Positions 11,363-26,300 of a DNA stretch of 60,000 nt are shown piece after piece (within the stretch, counting starts at the first letter, position 1; each line of letters starts with the position of its first letter). A program made the position numbers and the translations under genes. Origin of the DNA: Nymphaea colorata (lineage: Eukaryota > Streptophyta > Magnoliopsida > Nymphaeales > Nymphaeaceae); contig NC_045151.1 in NCBI RefSeq assembly GCF_008831285.2, positions 2,477,544 to 2,537,543 on the forward strand. The letters run 5' to 3'. Below the pieces are notes generated by a model that had not been told where the DNA came from, made no database searches, and was given only the letters and a program-made list of their open reading frames with translations.

Positions 11363-14300
11363 CGGGCGCGTGCGCATACCAGTTCTCAAACCCTGGAGTT
11401 TCCATTATACCATCATTAGGTAGCAGTAGAATGCCAGGTGAGAAAGATAAAAGAAAATTGGTGGCCACCACTTCATTGCAAAAACAGAGAAAGAAGAAGC
11501 CTTTTGTAACACTCGTTTTCTTGGCAGGTCGGGTTGGAGCGGGTCCAGACCCGGACCCACACCTTACCCGCGTGAGAGCCCGACACGAGGGCTCTTCTCC
11601 CTCGTTTTCCTTAGCGTCTCCCTCTCCTTCCTCTTCTTCCTCTCCGTCTCTTCCTTTCAACGAACACAGCACAGATAAGAAGGAGGCGGAAGAGATGGCA
11701 GCAGTGGAGAAGGTGAAGGGCGACGGCGGTGGTGGCGCGTAGGTAAGCCACCGGTTCCCCTCTCTTCTTTCTTCTCCTCCTCCCTCTCCCACTGTTTTGC
11801 CGTCTCCCCTCTCTGCCACATGGCCTCCTCTTGCGCAGCCTCTCCCCTTCCGTTTTTTGTTGTTTCTCTCCCTCTCCTCCTCTGTTCAAGCTCTCACTCC
11901 AACACTCTCTCGTCCTCTCTGCTGCACACTCTCCCTTTTTCCCCCGTCAGTTTTTCTGCTGTTTTTTACTGTTTTGGGGCTGTTGGTTTCGATTTCAGTT
12001 GGGAACACATCATTTTCCCCTCATACCAGTGAAGTGAAAGCATTGGTGGTGGAGGCAGCGATCAATCGTTGACGTTGGAACTCAATCGAACTCTTGAAGT
12101 AGCTACCGGGAGCACTACGACAGTTGGAATTCTAAGATTGGGGTGAGAAATGCCTAATCGAGCTTAGATTGTTCTAATTTTCTGTTGGAGTACGTATAAT
12201 TATTGTTTGAGCATGCTAGAAGGTAGAATTGATGATTTGGGATGCATGTTAGCGACTTTGCTTTTTGGGGAGAGTGTATGATTATGTTGGAGAAGGTTGA
12301 TTCATGTCTATAATGATCATTTAAGTATGATGGGTTAATTTTTGAAGCAATAGGGAAGCATGGTAGAGATTTGATGTGGGTGAGAAGATTTAGAATCGTT
12401 TTGATGAGCATGTGGCACAAGCTTTTGTCAACGGGCGTATTGCGGTGTTAGTTGGAGAAGAACATGTAAATTGGGTATATTTGTGGGGAAAGCGCTTTAA
12501 CTATAGAAAGCATTTAAGAATGTGTTAAGGATGGATTGATCAAAGCATTGGGTTTTGACGTTTGGTGGCAACGGCAGGAAGTTGGAAAGTGACCTATTAG
12601 AGGGCTTGTAGGTTGACACTACCCGTCGACACCTTCTTGAGGCGATGACATGTGCTTCAATGATTTTGTTTTATATTTGTTTGGATCGATAAGCTAATTA
12701 GTAGAAATCTTATCTTTTGTTTATGTCTGCAGGTACACCGGGCACGTCCCGTCGACCTTGACTACCAGATTCGAAGCTCGAGGCATTTTGAAGAGTTTTG
12801 TGAGCGCGCCACAGGTATGGCGGCATTCCAGGCAAATCCCTGCCTGGGCAATTGTGTGAATGTGTGTTCCTAGGATCGTGGGATCCTAGGATTGTGATGT
12901 GATTGATAGATTGTTTTGTGAATGAATGTATGTATGCATGCACATGATTTGATATATGATATGAATTGTTTTGAAAGGCTATTAGTAGTTTGTTTTGAAA
13001 ATGTGACGCATTTGCATGTGCATGCTAGAATTGATAACTGTTTAGGACAGATGAGGTGGGTTATCGAGTCGAGTGTCTCCTCGACCCCAATTATGCATTA
13101 GAAAGCATCCTAGAATGATAATTGTCTAGGACAGATACGAGCCAATCACGGATCGAGACTACTCTCTGTGGTTTGGCTAAGTTTTGAAAGGTGTGACTGA
13201 TGTGTGTGATTGTGAATGATTTGTCATGTGACAAGTTTTGTTTTGGAAAGCTATTAGAAGCTTGTTTTGAAAATTGTTACGCATTTGCATGTGCATGTTA
13301 GAATTGATAACTGCTTAAGACAGATGAGGTGGGGTATCGAGTTGAGTGTCTTCTCGACCCAGATTGTGCATTAGAGGGCATCATAGAATGATAATTGCAT
13401 AGGACAACTACAAGCCATCACGAATCGAGACTACTCTCCGGGATTTGGCCAAGTTTTGAAAGATCTGATTGATGTGTTTGATAAGATGTGAATGTTGTGA
13501 TTTGTTGCATATGTATTGCCGTGGGCAATAATGCAATTGGTTGAAATTGGAGGGTAGTTGTACCCGTATTGTATGACGGCTAGCTATGACTGTTAATGTT
13601 ATGTGTAGACCTCGTGTGGAGGCAATTGGAGGTGTGGATGCACTCGTGAAGTGTACCAACCTCATGAGCTAGCCAGTCATTTTGTGAATGTGCAATTATA
13701 ATGATAATAATGAAAGAATAAGAGATGAGAGGCCAGTGGGATATGGCTATGTGTTTGGGAGACGTCCCGCTTTCGCCACTGGTCTCGCCTGTTCGAAGCG
13801 CAGTCGGTGCAAGGCTCCAGGGTACTGTTGTGCGATGTGCTTGGAGCGTTGGGCTCCCGCCTTCCCAACCTGGGTGTCCTAGGAAAGGCTGAGTATCTCT
13901 CCTTGGAATTCACACATCCATGGATGAGTGCTCTACCGCTGCAACGGATGAATGGATCCATACTGTTCTGGGCCACCACGGGGGTTGTCTCTCGGCTATG
14001 AGCCGCCCACGGTGTGCACGTGCCTGTGTTTGCACCTACAAGAACTATCATTTCACTAAAGGTAATGAAAATGAATGTATGTGAATGAAATGTGTGTGAA
14101 CGAGTGTATGTGATTGATGGGCATGTTAATGCTATGACTGAAATGGAATGTTTAAGCATGTCTTGCATGTGATTGAGATTGTGTTACTGTGGCCCTTGAG
14201 TGGCCTTTTCATGTTGTGGTCTATGTTAGGGGTTTTCTTGGCAAATGATGTGTCTATGCCCTGACACGACATGACGATAGATTGTTTTTATGATTGTTCT

Positions 14301-17300
14301 CAGTTTTGAGCCCTACCTAAGAGGGTTTGGGATTTTCTGCCTTGTTGTCATACTGCGAAGGCTAAGCCTTCAGTTGTTTCTTTTTCAGGTTTTGGCGGAC
14401 CCGGGGAAACAGGTTGATCAGATGGCTTCACTCACATCCTACAGGGGAGGTTTTGGGTTTTTGGTAGTGCCGGCGCGTCATGGTTTGGTCTTTTTGATGT
14501 CTTATTTTTGTTAGGCATCAAAGTTGTGGTTTGGAGCATTTTTGTCATACACATAGATGTGATTTTGTATGAATTGAAATTGCTATATAAATGAAAGTTT
14601 GCCCTATGGTTTCAAATGACATAGCTCTCTCTTTTTTTGAATTGTTGTGTAGTCGCACCTCAATGCTTTATGTTTAGAAAAAAAAAATTTTGTTTGAGGG
14701 TCAAAAGGTTGGGGTGTGACACCTTTTGACAGCATAATTCTTGCAATCTCGTCTATCCTCATCATAACACATACCAGACGCACTTGTTATGATAATGTCA
14801 ACAATACGTAACTACAGCAAGAAATTTCAGCGATTTAATTTTCTCACAAAGAGGCATCACTGCTTCATCAACAGAATCTACATATAAAGACAGCATCAAG
14901 CTAAAACATAGGGCACTTACATCTACAAAATTATGAAACAGCAGAAAAGACAATTACCATTCAAATGCTAACAGAAAATGTCTTTTACCCATCCATTCTC
15001 TCCTTGACTCATAGAACCCACCACTGCTACAGGGAAGACCACTTTCCTGATTTTGATCAAGCAACTTATTGGCACCCTAAGAAGCAAACAATAAAGGAAA
15101 CTATATAAGCCGTGGTGTAAGTGTAACATAAAACCTCAATGATAGATCCACGTAGGAATGTATACAGAACATCATAGCAGAAGCCTAGCATAAATTATCA
15201 GATAACCAGTTGGATGCTGCCACATTGGATAAAGCAGATATCCTGCTTTCGCATGCATATAAAGGGCAAAGGATCCATTCCTCTACAAAGACGGCTCAAG
15301 GCAGCTCCTACCAGCCAACTGAAGTTGAAGCAAGGCTCGTCTAGTTAAATTGCCAAGCTGAAGCCTGCCCTTGGATCATTAACCTAGGCAAGTCCTAGAA
15401 TGATCAGTAAAATAAACCAAGCAAGCCTCCAATTCACTACCAAGCACTTATGTGATGCAGGTGATATTGCACCTAGGTGCATGCCTACTATGAACTAGGT
15501 CCAACTAGTCCAGCCTGCACCTGGTCCATGGAAGTCCAAGAGTCTCTCAGTGGGGCTCTTAAAATCTTATTTAATAAAGAATAAAAGGCTGCTGGAGACT
15601 GTTGCAGTGCACGTTTTCTAAATCAGGACTAGATCGTATCTTTCTTTGACTAATTATTATGTTCTGATCTGTGCCTCACTGCCTTCCTTTCTTGTTAGCG
15701 TATTTTGTTCTGGTCTGGTCGACCTTCATAAATTATGAACCTTAAATTTCTGTGCGCTTTTGTGCTCTCTCTTGATATCTATATTCTGTAATCACGTAAA
15801 ACAATTTATATTGTAATGAATTTTGTGTTTTACGTTATATTCTGTTTCAACTTACAAAGTTATAAATTATAACTTTGCATTTTGTCTTCACTATACAAGT
15901 ACAATATATCATATAATATAACATTGACTGTTATGGACTGTTGTCATATTATATAAGTATATAACTTAATACAAGGTAATTAATAGCTTCGTTATTGTAA
16001 TTGTCACCTAAGTGCACCTAGGACTTTCATAACATAAGACCCAAAATGTTTAACAGTCTCATATGCACATGGAAACATACATGTGTATATGGCATATGTG
16101 TATGTGTATCAACGTGCATATCAGTTTCAGCCGAACATGCATGCCTGCGTATCATGGTCAAAAGGGAACTATCTAAAAATTTTGCCAAGTGACCAAAATT
16201 TCCCACAACTTTTTCATGTAATGACAAATGTCTTTTACACATTTATCATTAAAAAGCTGTTCCCCACTTGTTTATTGTACTTCTAAAAGGAAGCAATTAT
16301 TACCAATCTTATGTTTTTCTTTTCTCAATTGTTTTTCATTTATTAACTAAACTCAAATTATTTTTCTTTTACTGTCTAAGCCAAACATTTTATCATGGTA
16401 TTAAGATTTTTTTGAACAAATGCAATATATGTACCTCTTCCCTAAGATATATCTGGCGTTGATCATTTTTCAAGAAACTTCCATATACTGCTCTTAGCTG
16501 TTCATTAAATAATGTATTCCCCTTTTAAAATATCAAACAAAGTAATCATCTTATTCTAGTACCATTTAGGCACACAAACCCAAAACACTAGTGGCTAGTA
16601 ATTGACCTGGAGAGCAAAATCAATCGACCTCAGACAAATAGTAGAAACAGATTATTACAAAGGAAGTCCACCAACCTCCCAAGTAATTCCTCGGTCAATA
16701 GTGAAGGTGAAAAGCACTGTTGAAGCACCAGAGGTAGGGTCCATGTAAACAGTCTAAAAAAGAACCAAGAAATGTTCAGGTAATACCAAGACAACCACAA
16801 CAGAGAACTTCAATTGTGAGATCTGACCTTCGGAGGTTCCTTTAGTTCAATGTGATTCCCTTTAATATCAACAATTCCGGAGTCAAACTGTCCTTCTTTG
16901 CGGGCATCATGTACTAGAATGTCCAGGATTGAGACAAAAAACTCAAAAAGCCTAAAATTGAAAGGAAAATTGGAACTGTCATGAGACAAATTAATAATAT
17001 TGCAGTATTTCATATATCTTAGTATTTAGTAAGAATGCACAACCTATTCTGAATGTCAGGAGGCAGCCCTAGGAGTCGGTTAAGGAAACGTCCCACATCA
17101 TTCATGTCAGACTCTACAATGCGACCAGTAATTTTGCCACTATCCTTACCACTACCTGCAGAAAACAATGAAAATGACTTTACAAAATCAAAAGCAAAAA
17201 CAAGTGGTCTCCTAAGTTAACCTTTTTGGGAAAACAACAAACAGGAAGAGGAGAGGTTTTATCAGAGTCCTTATCCCACTATGTCACATGGGTGTGGACA

Positions 17301-17347
17301 ACCTGTGGACAAAGGTGCAAGGCATACTGAGAAAACTTCCGTGCAGG

Positions 17348-17388
<41 letters not shown>

Positions 17389-20300
17389 AAAAAGATTTTT
17401 AAACAAATAAATGCATATATTCATTTAAATGCATATATTCATTGATATTCATAAAATATAAATTATTAAACAAAAATTACCAAAATACACAAAGCAATTA
17501 CAAAATAAGAGTCGCTGTGGCCTATACTTGAAATGTGTCCAGCTGTGCTGACAAGGATGCGGCACCCTTCCATGCTTGTCCATGTGACATAGTTAGCGCA
17601 AGTACAGACAAACACAAAAATATACTATGTCCAAGCTCCAACCCAAAGACAATTTTGTGCATCAAAAAAACTCAATTGGAAACATTTCACAAATATATTT
17701 CCATGTACCAAGAGCAGAGTCTCTGATGATGCCCACTGATACAAGAGCAGCTTTTGCTTTCATGAGGTATTCACGGATGGAATCTGGCTTTTCCGGAGAA
17801 CATCCTGGAGGCATCACTGGCAGATCACTCTACAATATAATCCAGTCAAGTTTTCAGCAAAATAGTCAACAAATGCCAGATGAAAACCATGCTACAACAT
17901 AGACAAAAGAAACCTAAACCTGCTCCATTACTGCTTTGTATAACATAATAAGGGACTTCTTCCCATAATTACTGTCATAATTATATGCACTCAAAGATGG
18001 CCCTGCCCTGCATCACATGAAGTCAGATGGTCAGTTTCAGAGTAACATGAAATCTATTTTAGGGAACAGATACAAAAGACTGCAACCTACCTACGATCAC
18101 CCTGTGTTAGGGCCCCAAGTGTCTCAAGTCTTTTTGCAACAATAGATGCAAATCGCCGTTCACCACCAAGATTCGTGAAAAGAAGCCTGCACTCATACAT
18201 ACTCAAGAATGAGGAACTTTATGCAGATCCAGTTCCCAATCAGCAAATGTAAGAACAAAGCTATATTGAAGCATCCATATTGAAATTACTAGACAAGAGG
18301 TCAATTTTAACATGTGAAACTCATCAACTCAGAAGACATTACATACCACTAGCTTCCTAGATAAATAGAAAACTTGGCCTTCCCTATAAGGTCACAAGGA
18401 ACGATTGTATGATAAGGGGCCTTAGATAAAAGAGCAATAGCATCCATGTGGCAGCTCACTTATTGCACCACAGGATAAAATATTAATTAGATGTTAATAA
18501 ACTGTTTAACAACACTATATTTTTACCAGAAGGAAACAAATGGTAGATGACTGAGTTGGTATCATTTTTTCTTCTCCTATAAGAATAATAGATGATACTT
18601 AAAATTGTCTCAGGGATTCAGACTTGTCAGTTGTACCATAAAGTATCTAAAATAAACAAGCAGGAAGAAGGATAATAAATAAACATGCCAAGGAAACAGA
18701 AATTTGGCTACACAAAATCCACCAATCTTTTCTAAAAAACTATTCAGTATGTGACAAAAAATTACTACAAAAGAAGCTATATTATCACTAGAACTTTCAA
18801 CTGACAAACAATGTTTTATTAGAGGTCCACTCCCCAGTGCTTGAAGTGCAATCCTCAAATGCAAGGAGCACCCAAAGGGTCCTAAAGCACTTAGGTGAGT
18901 GAGTTGGGCAAGAGTGTTTGCTTATGCACACCTTATATTTGAGGTATGACACAACCCTTCTATGGAAAGAAAGCCTTACTCGGTTTAAAAAAACAAAAAG
19001 ACTTAAACCCTCTCTTGTTCCCTGCCTTGTACACACACCTCACCCCCTTCTCTGTTTGCCATCTCCTCTCCCCCCCACCCCCAAAAAAAAAAAAAAAAAA
19101 TCACACAAATGTATATGATTTTCATTTTTCCATTTGCATATTGGCTTTATTTTTCCTCAGACGCCAGTTTGGCAGTTCACCAAGCATTGATCTAGTTAGC
19201 CATTGATTAGCTTGGCACTTCACCAAGCATTGATCTAGTTAGCTATTGATTAGCTTGCAAACACTAGAATCCCATCTGGTAAGTGTTAAATATCTTTAAC
19301 TGTCTCTAGAGTCTTTCTGCAATATTAGGAAGTTAGAGTGTGTGTTTTTAAAGATTATCTTATTTTATTTGGACTGATATTGTAATTTTTGTTATCGCCA
19401 GCCTTAATCTCATTTAACTTTGAGATTAGGGTAAAGTTAATCAAAAGTTTTTACGCTCTCCTTCTCTGGTCGTAACATGGTATTAGAGCGGAGGTTTCTG
19501 TAACGCCAGCAGCCAAGTAAGTTTTCCGGCGACCCTCTTTTTTTTCGACAACTCCCTTTCTTATGCCTCTCTGTCTTCTTCTTTTTAATCCACCAGCAAC
19601 AAGGCGGTAAGGGAATAGGACCAGGTCGTGCTGTGTGAAGGAGGACCTAATCACACCTATGTGGAAAGTGTGATCAGATCCTCAAGAGGATCATGTGGAG
19701 CAGAGTCGATCTGCTGATCGTGGGTATGAAAGTCGTTCGTGGATGCTGTCTGGAGTAGTTTTCGTGGAGCAGCCTATGTTGTGAACTGTGGAGGAGTATA
19801 ACAGTCATCAGGTGCTCAATTGATAGTAGTATGTAGACTGGCTGTTGAGAAAACTGAAGTTGGAAGTAACAGCAGTCATTGGCTGTCATTTTTTTCTTTT
19901 TTTTACTGTTCAGAATTGTGAAGGTGACGTGATTTGTGTGTTCCTCTTTGTTGCCTAGTTTGTGGTATTCTTGTGGTTTTCTTGGGCAGTTGAGGTATTT
20001 ACTCCTATATTTGACCATTGTTTGCGTCTTATACACACAAATATTGCACATCGGAAATTTTTTTTGGTTGGAAAGTTTACTATGGCTGATGGTAGTAAAT
20101 CCGAAGGTTCTAATGAATACAAGATGGCTAGAAACTCCTCTTAGGGAACCACGATCAAGCTGAACGGTTCAAATTATGGAATCTGGTCTGGTGTTCATGA
20201 TGGTTGCGGCAGACCATAGGAAGAAGTATGTTTTTGAACTTCGGCAGTTATGTCCTCAGATTTCTTCTACAACCTCTATCGAGTGTGAAGCTTGTCAATT

Positions 20301-23300
20301 TGGCAAGCATAGTTGTTACATCTTTTCCTTCAAGTCAAATTTAGTCTAGCCAAAATCTGTTTGATTTAGTTCATGTTTATGTATGGGGACCTAGTCAGGT
20401 TCTGAGTCGATTGTCGTCTCATTATTATCTGTCCATTGTTGATGATTTTTCTCGAGTCTCTTGGGTTTTTTTGATGAAAGACAGATCTAAAGCTTCTTGT
20501 ATCTTGAAATCTTTCATATTGGAAATAAAAACTCAATTTAATTCTTGTGTCAAGGTTGTTAGCACTGACAATGCTCTCGAGTTTAAATCTACTTTTCTAC
20601 TTAATTCTACAAATCCCATGGTATTGTGCCACAATTTACATGTCCTCACACATCTCAACAAAATTGTGTAGTTGAAAGAAAACATCAACATTTGTTAGAT
20701 GTAGTCTGCACTATCATGATTCATTCTCATATGTCTGCCAAATTTTGGGGAGATGCAATCTTAACTGCATGTTACCTAATAAATAGAATGTCATCCTCTT
20801 CAATAGACAACAAAATACCAATTCAAATCTTTTACCCAAATAAGGCCTTGTTCTCTTTACCTCCACGTGTATTTGGATGCATATGTTTTGTACATCAACT
20901 TGGATCAAATCGAGATAAATTAGTTGCACAAGCAACTAAATGTGTATTTGTGAGATACTCTCGAAATCAAAAAAGGTATCGATGTTTATATCATATATCT
21001 AATCGAGAGTTTGTCAATGCTGATGTAACCTTCCACGAGTCTTCTCCATTCTTTCTTGAAAGCCCTTCACATCCACAGTCTGAGACAATGTTGTAAAAAG
21101 CGTATCATAAGCCGTATCGGTCTGGCTTTAAGATACGCTGTATCATAAAATATCGTAACGTATCGTAACCGTATTGTTTTTTTTAATAAATCAGAAAAAA
21201 TAGAAAAAAAATCAAAAAATTCATAAAAAATCAGTAAGAAACAAGAATAATATGTTTTTCATAAAAAACACATAGATTTATAAGTCATAAGGTCCATAAG
21301 TCTATGAGATACCATCTCCAAAAACAAGTTTTAGATGTTATGTATTACATCATGTAGAAATATGCAATGGGAGAGAGGAAAAAGAAGAGGCACACGATAT
21401 ACGTGGAAAACCTCAAGAAGAGGTGAAAAACCACGGAGAAGCTCTAACCTAGGGGCCAAACCGCAACCCTAGGAGAGAGAAAATATATTCCACTTAATCA
21501 ACAACACAACACAAAGTGGGATTATAAAGGGGGAACCCGCCTAGGGTACCGAGCCACCCTCGGTTCCCGTGCCCATGGAACCGGGTCCATATCCAGACCC
21601 GGTTCCCTTACACAAGATATTCTAACACTCCCCCTCAAGCTTGGCATACATGTCAAACATGCCAAGCTTGCTCACATTTTTCTCAAACTGAGATGTACAT
21701 AAGGATTTGGTTAAAACATCTGCAATCTGATCTTCAGACTTCATATAAGGCAGGATCAACTCCTTAGAATCAATGTGTTCCCGTATGAAGTGGCGATCAA
21801 TCTCCACGTGTTTGGTTCTGTCATGCAGGACGGGATTATTTGCAAGGTTAATCGCAGATTTGTTGTCGCAGTACATCTTCATCTTCTCTTCCATTTCAAT
21901 TCCAATATCTGCTAGAAGGATCTTCAACCATAGCATTTCTGTAACTCACATAGCAACTGCCCTTTATTCAGCCTCGGCACTGGATCTAGAACAAACTTCC
22001 TGCCTTTTACTTCTCCAAACAACCAGGTTACCCCCTAGAAAGATGCAGTACCCTGTAGTAGACCTCCTCGTATCAGTGCACCCTGCCCAATCTGCGTCAG
22101 AGTATCCTTCAATATTAAGTTGGTCTTGCTGAGTATACAGTAATCCCTTCCCTGGGTCATTCTTCAAATACCCCAACACTCTTTCTGCACTCTTCCAGTG
22201 ACAATCAGTAGGAGCATGCATAAACTGACTCAACACATTCACAGCATAGGTGATATCAGGGCGAGTGAGGGTAAGATAGATGAGCTTACCCACCAACCTT
22301 TGATACCGACCTTTGCCTTCCTCATCCAAGATGTTGCCAGTCTTGATGCTTATCTTAGTACCAGACTCCATTGGGGTTAGAAAGGGCCTACATCCAAGTT
22401 TACCTGTCTCCTTTAAAAGATCCAGGGTGTACTTCCTTTGGCTCATAACAAGCTCTGTCTCTGATCGAGCAATCTCTATCCCCAGAAAGTACCTTAGTTT
22501 ACCCAAATCTTTCAGATCAAATTCAGCAGCTAACCTCTCCTTCATCTTCTTTTTCTCTTCTTCATCATCACCTGTGACAATCATATCATCAACATATACA
22601 AGAAGGAGACTCACCAAACCATTTCGCTGCTTAATGAATAGGGTGTGATCACCATTTCCCTGTTTGTACCCATTAGTCTTCATCACTATCCTCAGTCTTT
22701 CAAACCAAGCTCTAGGAGACTGCTTTAGTCCATACAAGGCTTTCTTGAGATGACAACATCTTCCGCTTTGGGCATATCCAGGGGGCATGCTCATATATAC
22801 CTCTTCTTCTAGACGGCCGTTCAAGAATGCGTTCTTGACATCAAGCTGGTCCATGCTCCACTTCTTTTGCACAGCAAGTGCTAAGATGACTCTCACGGTT
22901 TTCAGTTTGGCAACAGGGGCAAAAGTTTCAAGATAATCAATACCATAGTTCTGACTGAATCCTTTTGCAACAAGGCGAGCCTTATACCTTTCCACAGTAC
23001 CATCAGGTTTGTACTTCACACTAAACACCCACTTGGAACCAACTAAATGAGTGTCCTTGGGGATATCAACAACTTCCCACGTGTTGTTCTTTGCCAAGGC
23101 ATTCATCTCCTCTGTCATGGCCTGTAGCCATTTAGCATCCTCTCTGGCATCTTCCACACACCTGGGAATCACAGACTTAGACAAGGATGTAATAAAGCAT
23201 TTGTAATTCTTACTAAGTTTCGTAAGAGACAAATCTCTGAATAGGGTGAGAAGTACATGACCTGGTTCCCTTGCGCAGGGCTATGGGAAGCTCTTCATCC

Positions 23301-26300
23301 ACTGGACTTGGGTCATCCGGGGAACTCATAGGATTGGGATTGGTTACATCAACACCTTCAACCACATCTGTCTTCTTCCTGACGTACACCTGGCCGAACA
23401 GATGATCACGGGCTATGGGCTGATCATCCACAGAGCTCCCTTGCACAGGGCTGTCGCTATCACTTCTGACTGTCTCTGACACACTGTGGCTGACCTTGTA
23501 CTCTAAAAAATCCACAAACTGAACCAGCTGGTCTGAGGAATACTCTTCCACCCTTTTCTCTATATACTCCCCCTGAAGAGGATTCACAAGAAAATACGCC
23601 TCATGTTCATGAAAGGTAACATCCGGAGAGACATAAATTTTGGAGGTAGTAGGGTCAAGACACTTATAGCCCTTCTGAGTTGGAGAATACCCCAAGAAAA
23701 CAGCTTTGACGGACCGAGGATCAAGTTTCTTAAGGGTTGGACTATGGTCATGAACATAGAAAGTACACCCAAACACACGAGGAGTAAGAGGCCAAGGGTT
23801 ATGAGTGGGCCTAAGAACAGAGTAGGGAGAACGACCATTCAACACACGAGTAGGCATACGGTTAATCAGATGGGCACTAGTGAGAAGAGCATCACCCCAG
23901 TAGCGCTTAGGAACATGCCTATGAAACATAATGGCACGGGTGACTTCTAATAAGTGGCGATTTTTCCGTTCGGCCACGCCATTTTGAGGAGGTGTGTAAC
24001 TACAGGATGTCTCATGAATAATACCCTTGCTCCTCAAGAAATCATCGATAGACTGGGAGACATACTCCCGAGCATTGTCGGTGCGGAAAGCTTGAACAGA
24101 GGTCTGAAATTGAGTCTCAACAAATGCAACAAAATTTTTGACAATGATGGGAACTTCACTACGTTCTTTCAACAGGTACACAAACGTACAACGGGAGTAG
24201 TCATCAATAAGGGTCATAAAATAATGAAAACCACGACAAGTGGATACTCCCGAAGGACCCCAAACATCAGAGTGAACCAAAGCAAACGGACGAGTGGTTT
24301 TATTAAGGGGGCGTTTGATGCCCTGGAATTATACTGTTCACTGAGAAAAAAAATTCAAAAATTTAAAATTTTTCCGAATCATCAAACGCAGATTTTTTTT
24401 TGAGACCGTTGAGGCTGGAATCGGCAAGATTTTTCCGGAAAAATGTTTCCGCCCGGAGGGGTGGAAACATTTTTCCAGAATTAATTTTTTGCCCGTTAGG
24501 GCTCTTCGCGTTGGGTTCCCGTCGTCTTCTCATCTTCTTTCTCGCCGCTGCCTCACGCTGCCTCGTCTTCCTTTCTCATCTTCATCGTCCGCTGCTGCCT
24601 CAACAGGGAAGGAAGCCTCTTCGCCTCTGTATCAGTCAATGGCTCTCTTTGACCGCTCCCTCTTCTCATTCTTAAAGTGAATCACCCCACCAGCCCTCTT
24701 CCTCCCTCTTTCTGCCTCTTTTTCTCTCTCTCTCAATTTTCTGAAGAAAAGCAACTGGACAAGGGAAAAGGATCAGAAAACCTCTTCCATATTTCGATTC
24801 CCACATCGTTCCAAACCCTAGATTGCAGATCTCTCTCTCTCTCTCTCTCTGGTTTCTTCCACCAGTATCACCACTGTTACCTAAAGAAGGGGTTTTGAGC
24901 AGCACCCACCTCGTTCGCAGATGGGTCATCCCATAACGTATTGGCAGTGGGTCTGTTCCCCCTCGCTTTTGCTCTCTCTTCCTCGATCATGGCTACTCAA
25001 GGCCAAGTTATCATCCGCAAAGGTTCTGCCCTTATTCCTTTCATTTGTTCCTTTTCCTTTATTTGTGGTATTTGGGTAGTTTGTTCTTAGGTGTCAAGAT
25101 GCCATTGATGACTCTAGGGAGCCAAAGGAAGAAGAAAACCCTATTTGCAAATGCTCGTTCATTAATGCTTCCATTTCTTTTGTCTTTTCGTTTTTCATTC
25201 CTTCGTTTTTGGGCATCTTTGAATTGCTTGAGGTGTTCCCTGAATTGTTAATTTCCGCCGCTTGGAAGATTTTTCTTTCTTGTAAATTGAAGAAAGAAAA
25301 ATCTTCACCCTGTTGAATATGAGACTGGATTGTACTCTGTTGGTTATCAATTCTTTTCGTTCGTTGGGCTTTTCTTTCTTCCTGTTTTAGTATGTGGATT
25401 GTGTAGAACGTGCTAAACCATGGTTACCTTGATGAACATGGTCATTGTTGTTGCAATTTTTGTTAAGCTGATGTTGCTTGGGAACCGAACAAACCCCTGG
25501 TGATTGAAGATGTTGAAGTTGCTCCACTGCAAGCTGGATAGGTATACCTTTCGGAAACAATACCTGAACCGTGAAGTCGTGATCCCTTAGCATGTATACC
25601 TCACATGGGTTTGAAGTTTGAGCATAGTCGCCCTGTTTTTACCATTTACAATCATTCGAGTTTTTATTTGTTTTTTGAGAATGTCTATGAAAACTTGTTC
25701 TTGATTATACTGATTCACTACACTAGTTCTTCATAAGCTAACAGAATGATTCTCAATGTTGAACAATTTTCTTTTTGGTGATGTAGGACAATGCTGCATC
25801 AGGCATGGCAGTCAATGATGACTGCAAACTGAAATTCTTAGAGTTGAAGGCAAAACAGACTTATCGCTTCGTAGTTTTCAAGATTGAGGAGAAGCTCAAG
25901 CATGTCATTGTTGAGAAACTTGAGGAGCCAAACCAAAGCTATGAGGATTTCACTGCAAGCCTGCGAACAGATGTGTGCCGATATGTTGTTCATGATTTAG
26001 CAAGATGTTGTATGCTAGTTCGAAGGACAGGTTCAAGAGAGAACTTGATGGAATCCAGGTTAAACTGCAAGCAACTGACCCTACTGAAATGGGCCTTGAT
26101 GTTATTAGAGGTCGTGCCAATTAGACTTTGTTGCAGTTGTATGTATGAGATCAATGCTTGAATTTGTGTATCTACTGTAAACCCATAGAATTTTATTTTT
26201 CTGTGTTTTTTGTCTGTATACAAGTGTCTGGTACTGTTGCTAAATGCTAAGCTTTTAACTTGATTTTTTTTGTTCTAGAATGACGTGGATCCTGTAATTG

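Larger units (their letters stand above)
7557..14957 (-). other. FGT1 intron between w27 and w28 (7.4 kb)
   Basis: Holds a 111-bp tandem duplication (8146-8368), a small TIR element (9493-9824), a CT/GT microsatellite (11294-11361) and a 3.2-kb LTR-like unit (11505-14721). Between 9830 and 11290 I recognise nothing. Confidence 0.75.

Noticed and set aside
11226-11819. 197-codon minus-strand open frame
   Set aside because: It runs through the CT microsatellite and the start of the large LTR; low complexity (RERERERE) and no family resemblance.
13677-14168. 163-codon minus-strand open frame
   Set aside because: Lies wholly inside the LTR-like unit 11505-14721; no recognisable domain.
22198-24403. 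Plus-strand open frames opposite copia B
   Set aside because: Shadows of the minus-strand copia polyprotein.
24672-24929. Minus-strand open frame rich in RER repeats
   Set aside because: Antisense of the CT-rich leader inside the Pack element.
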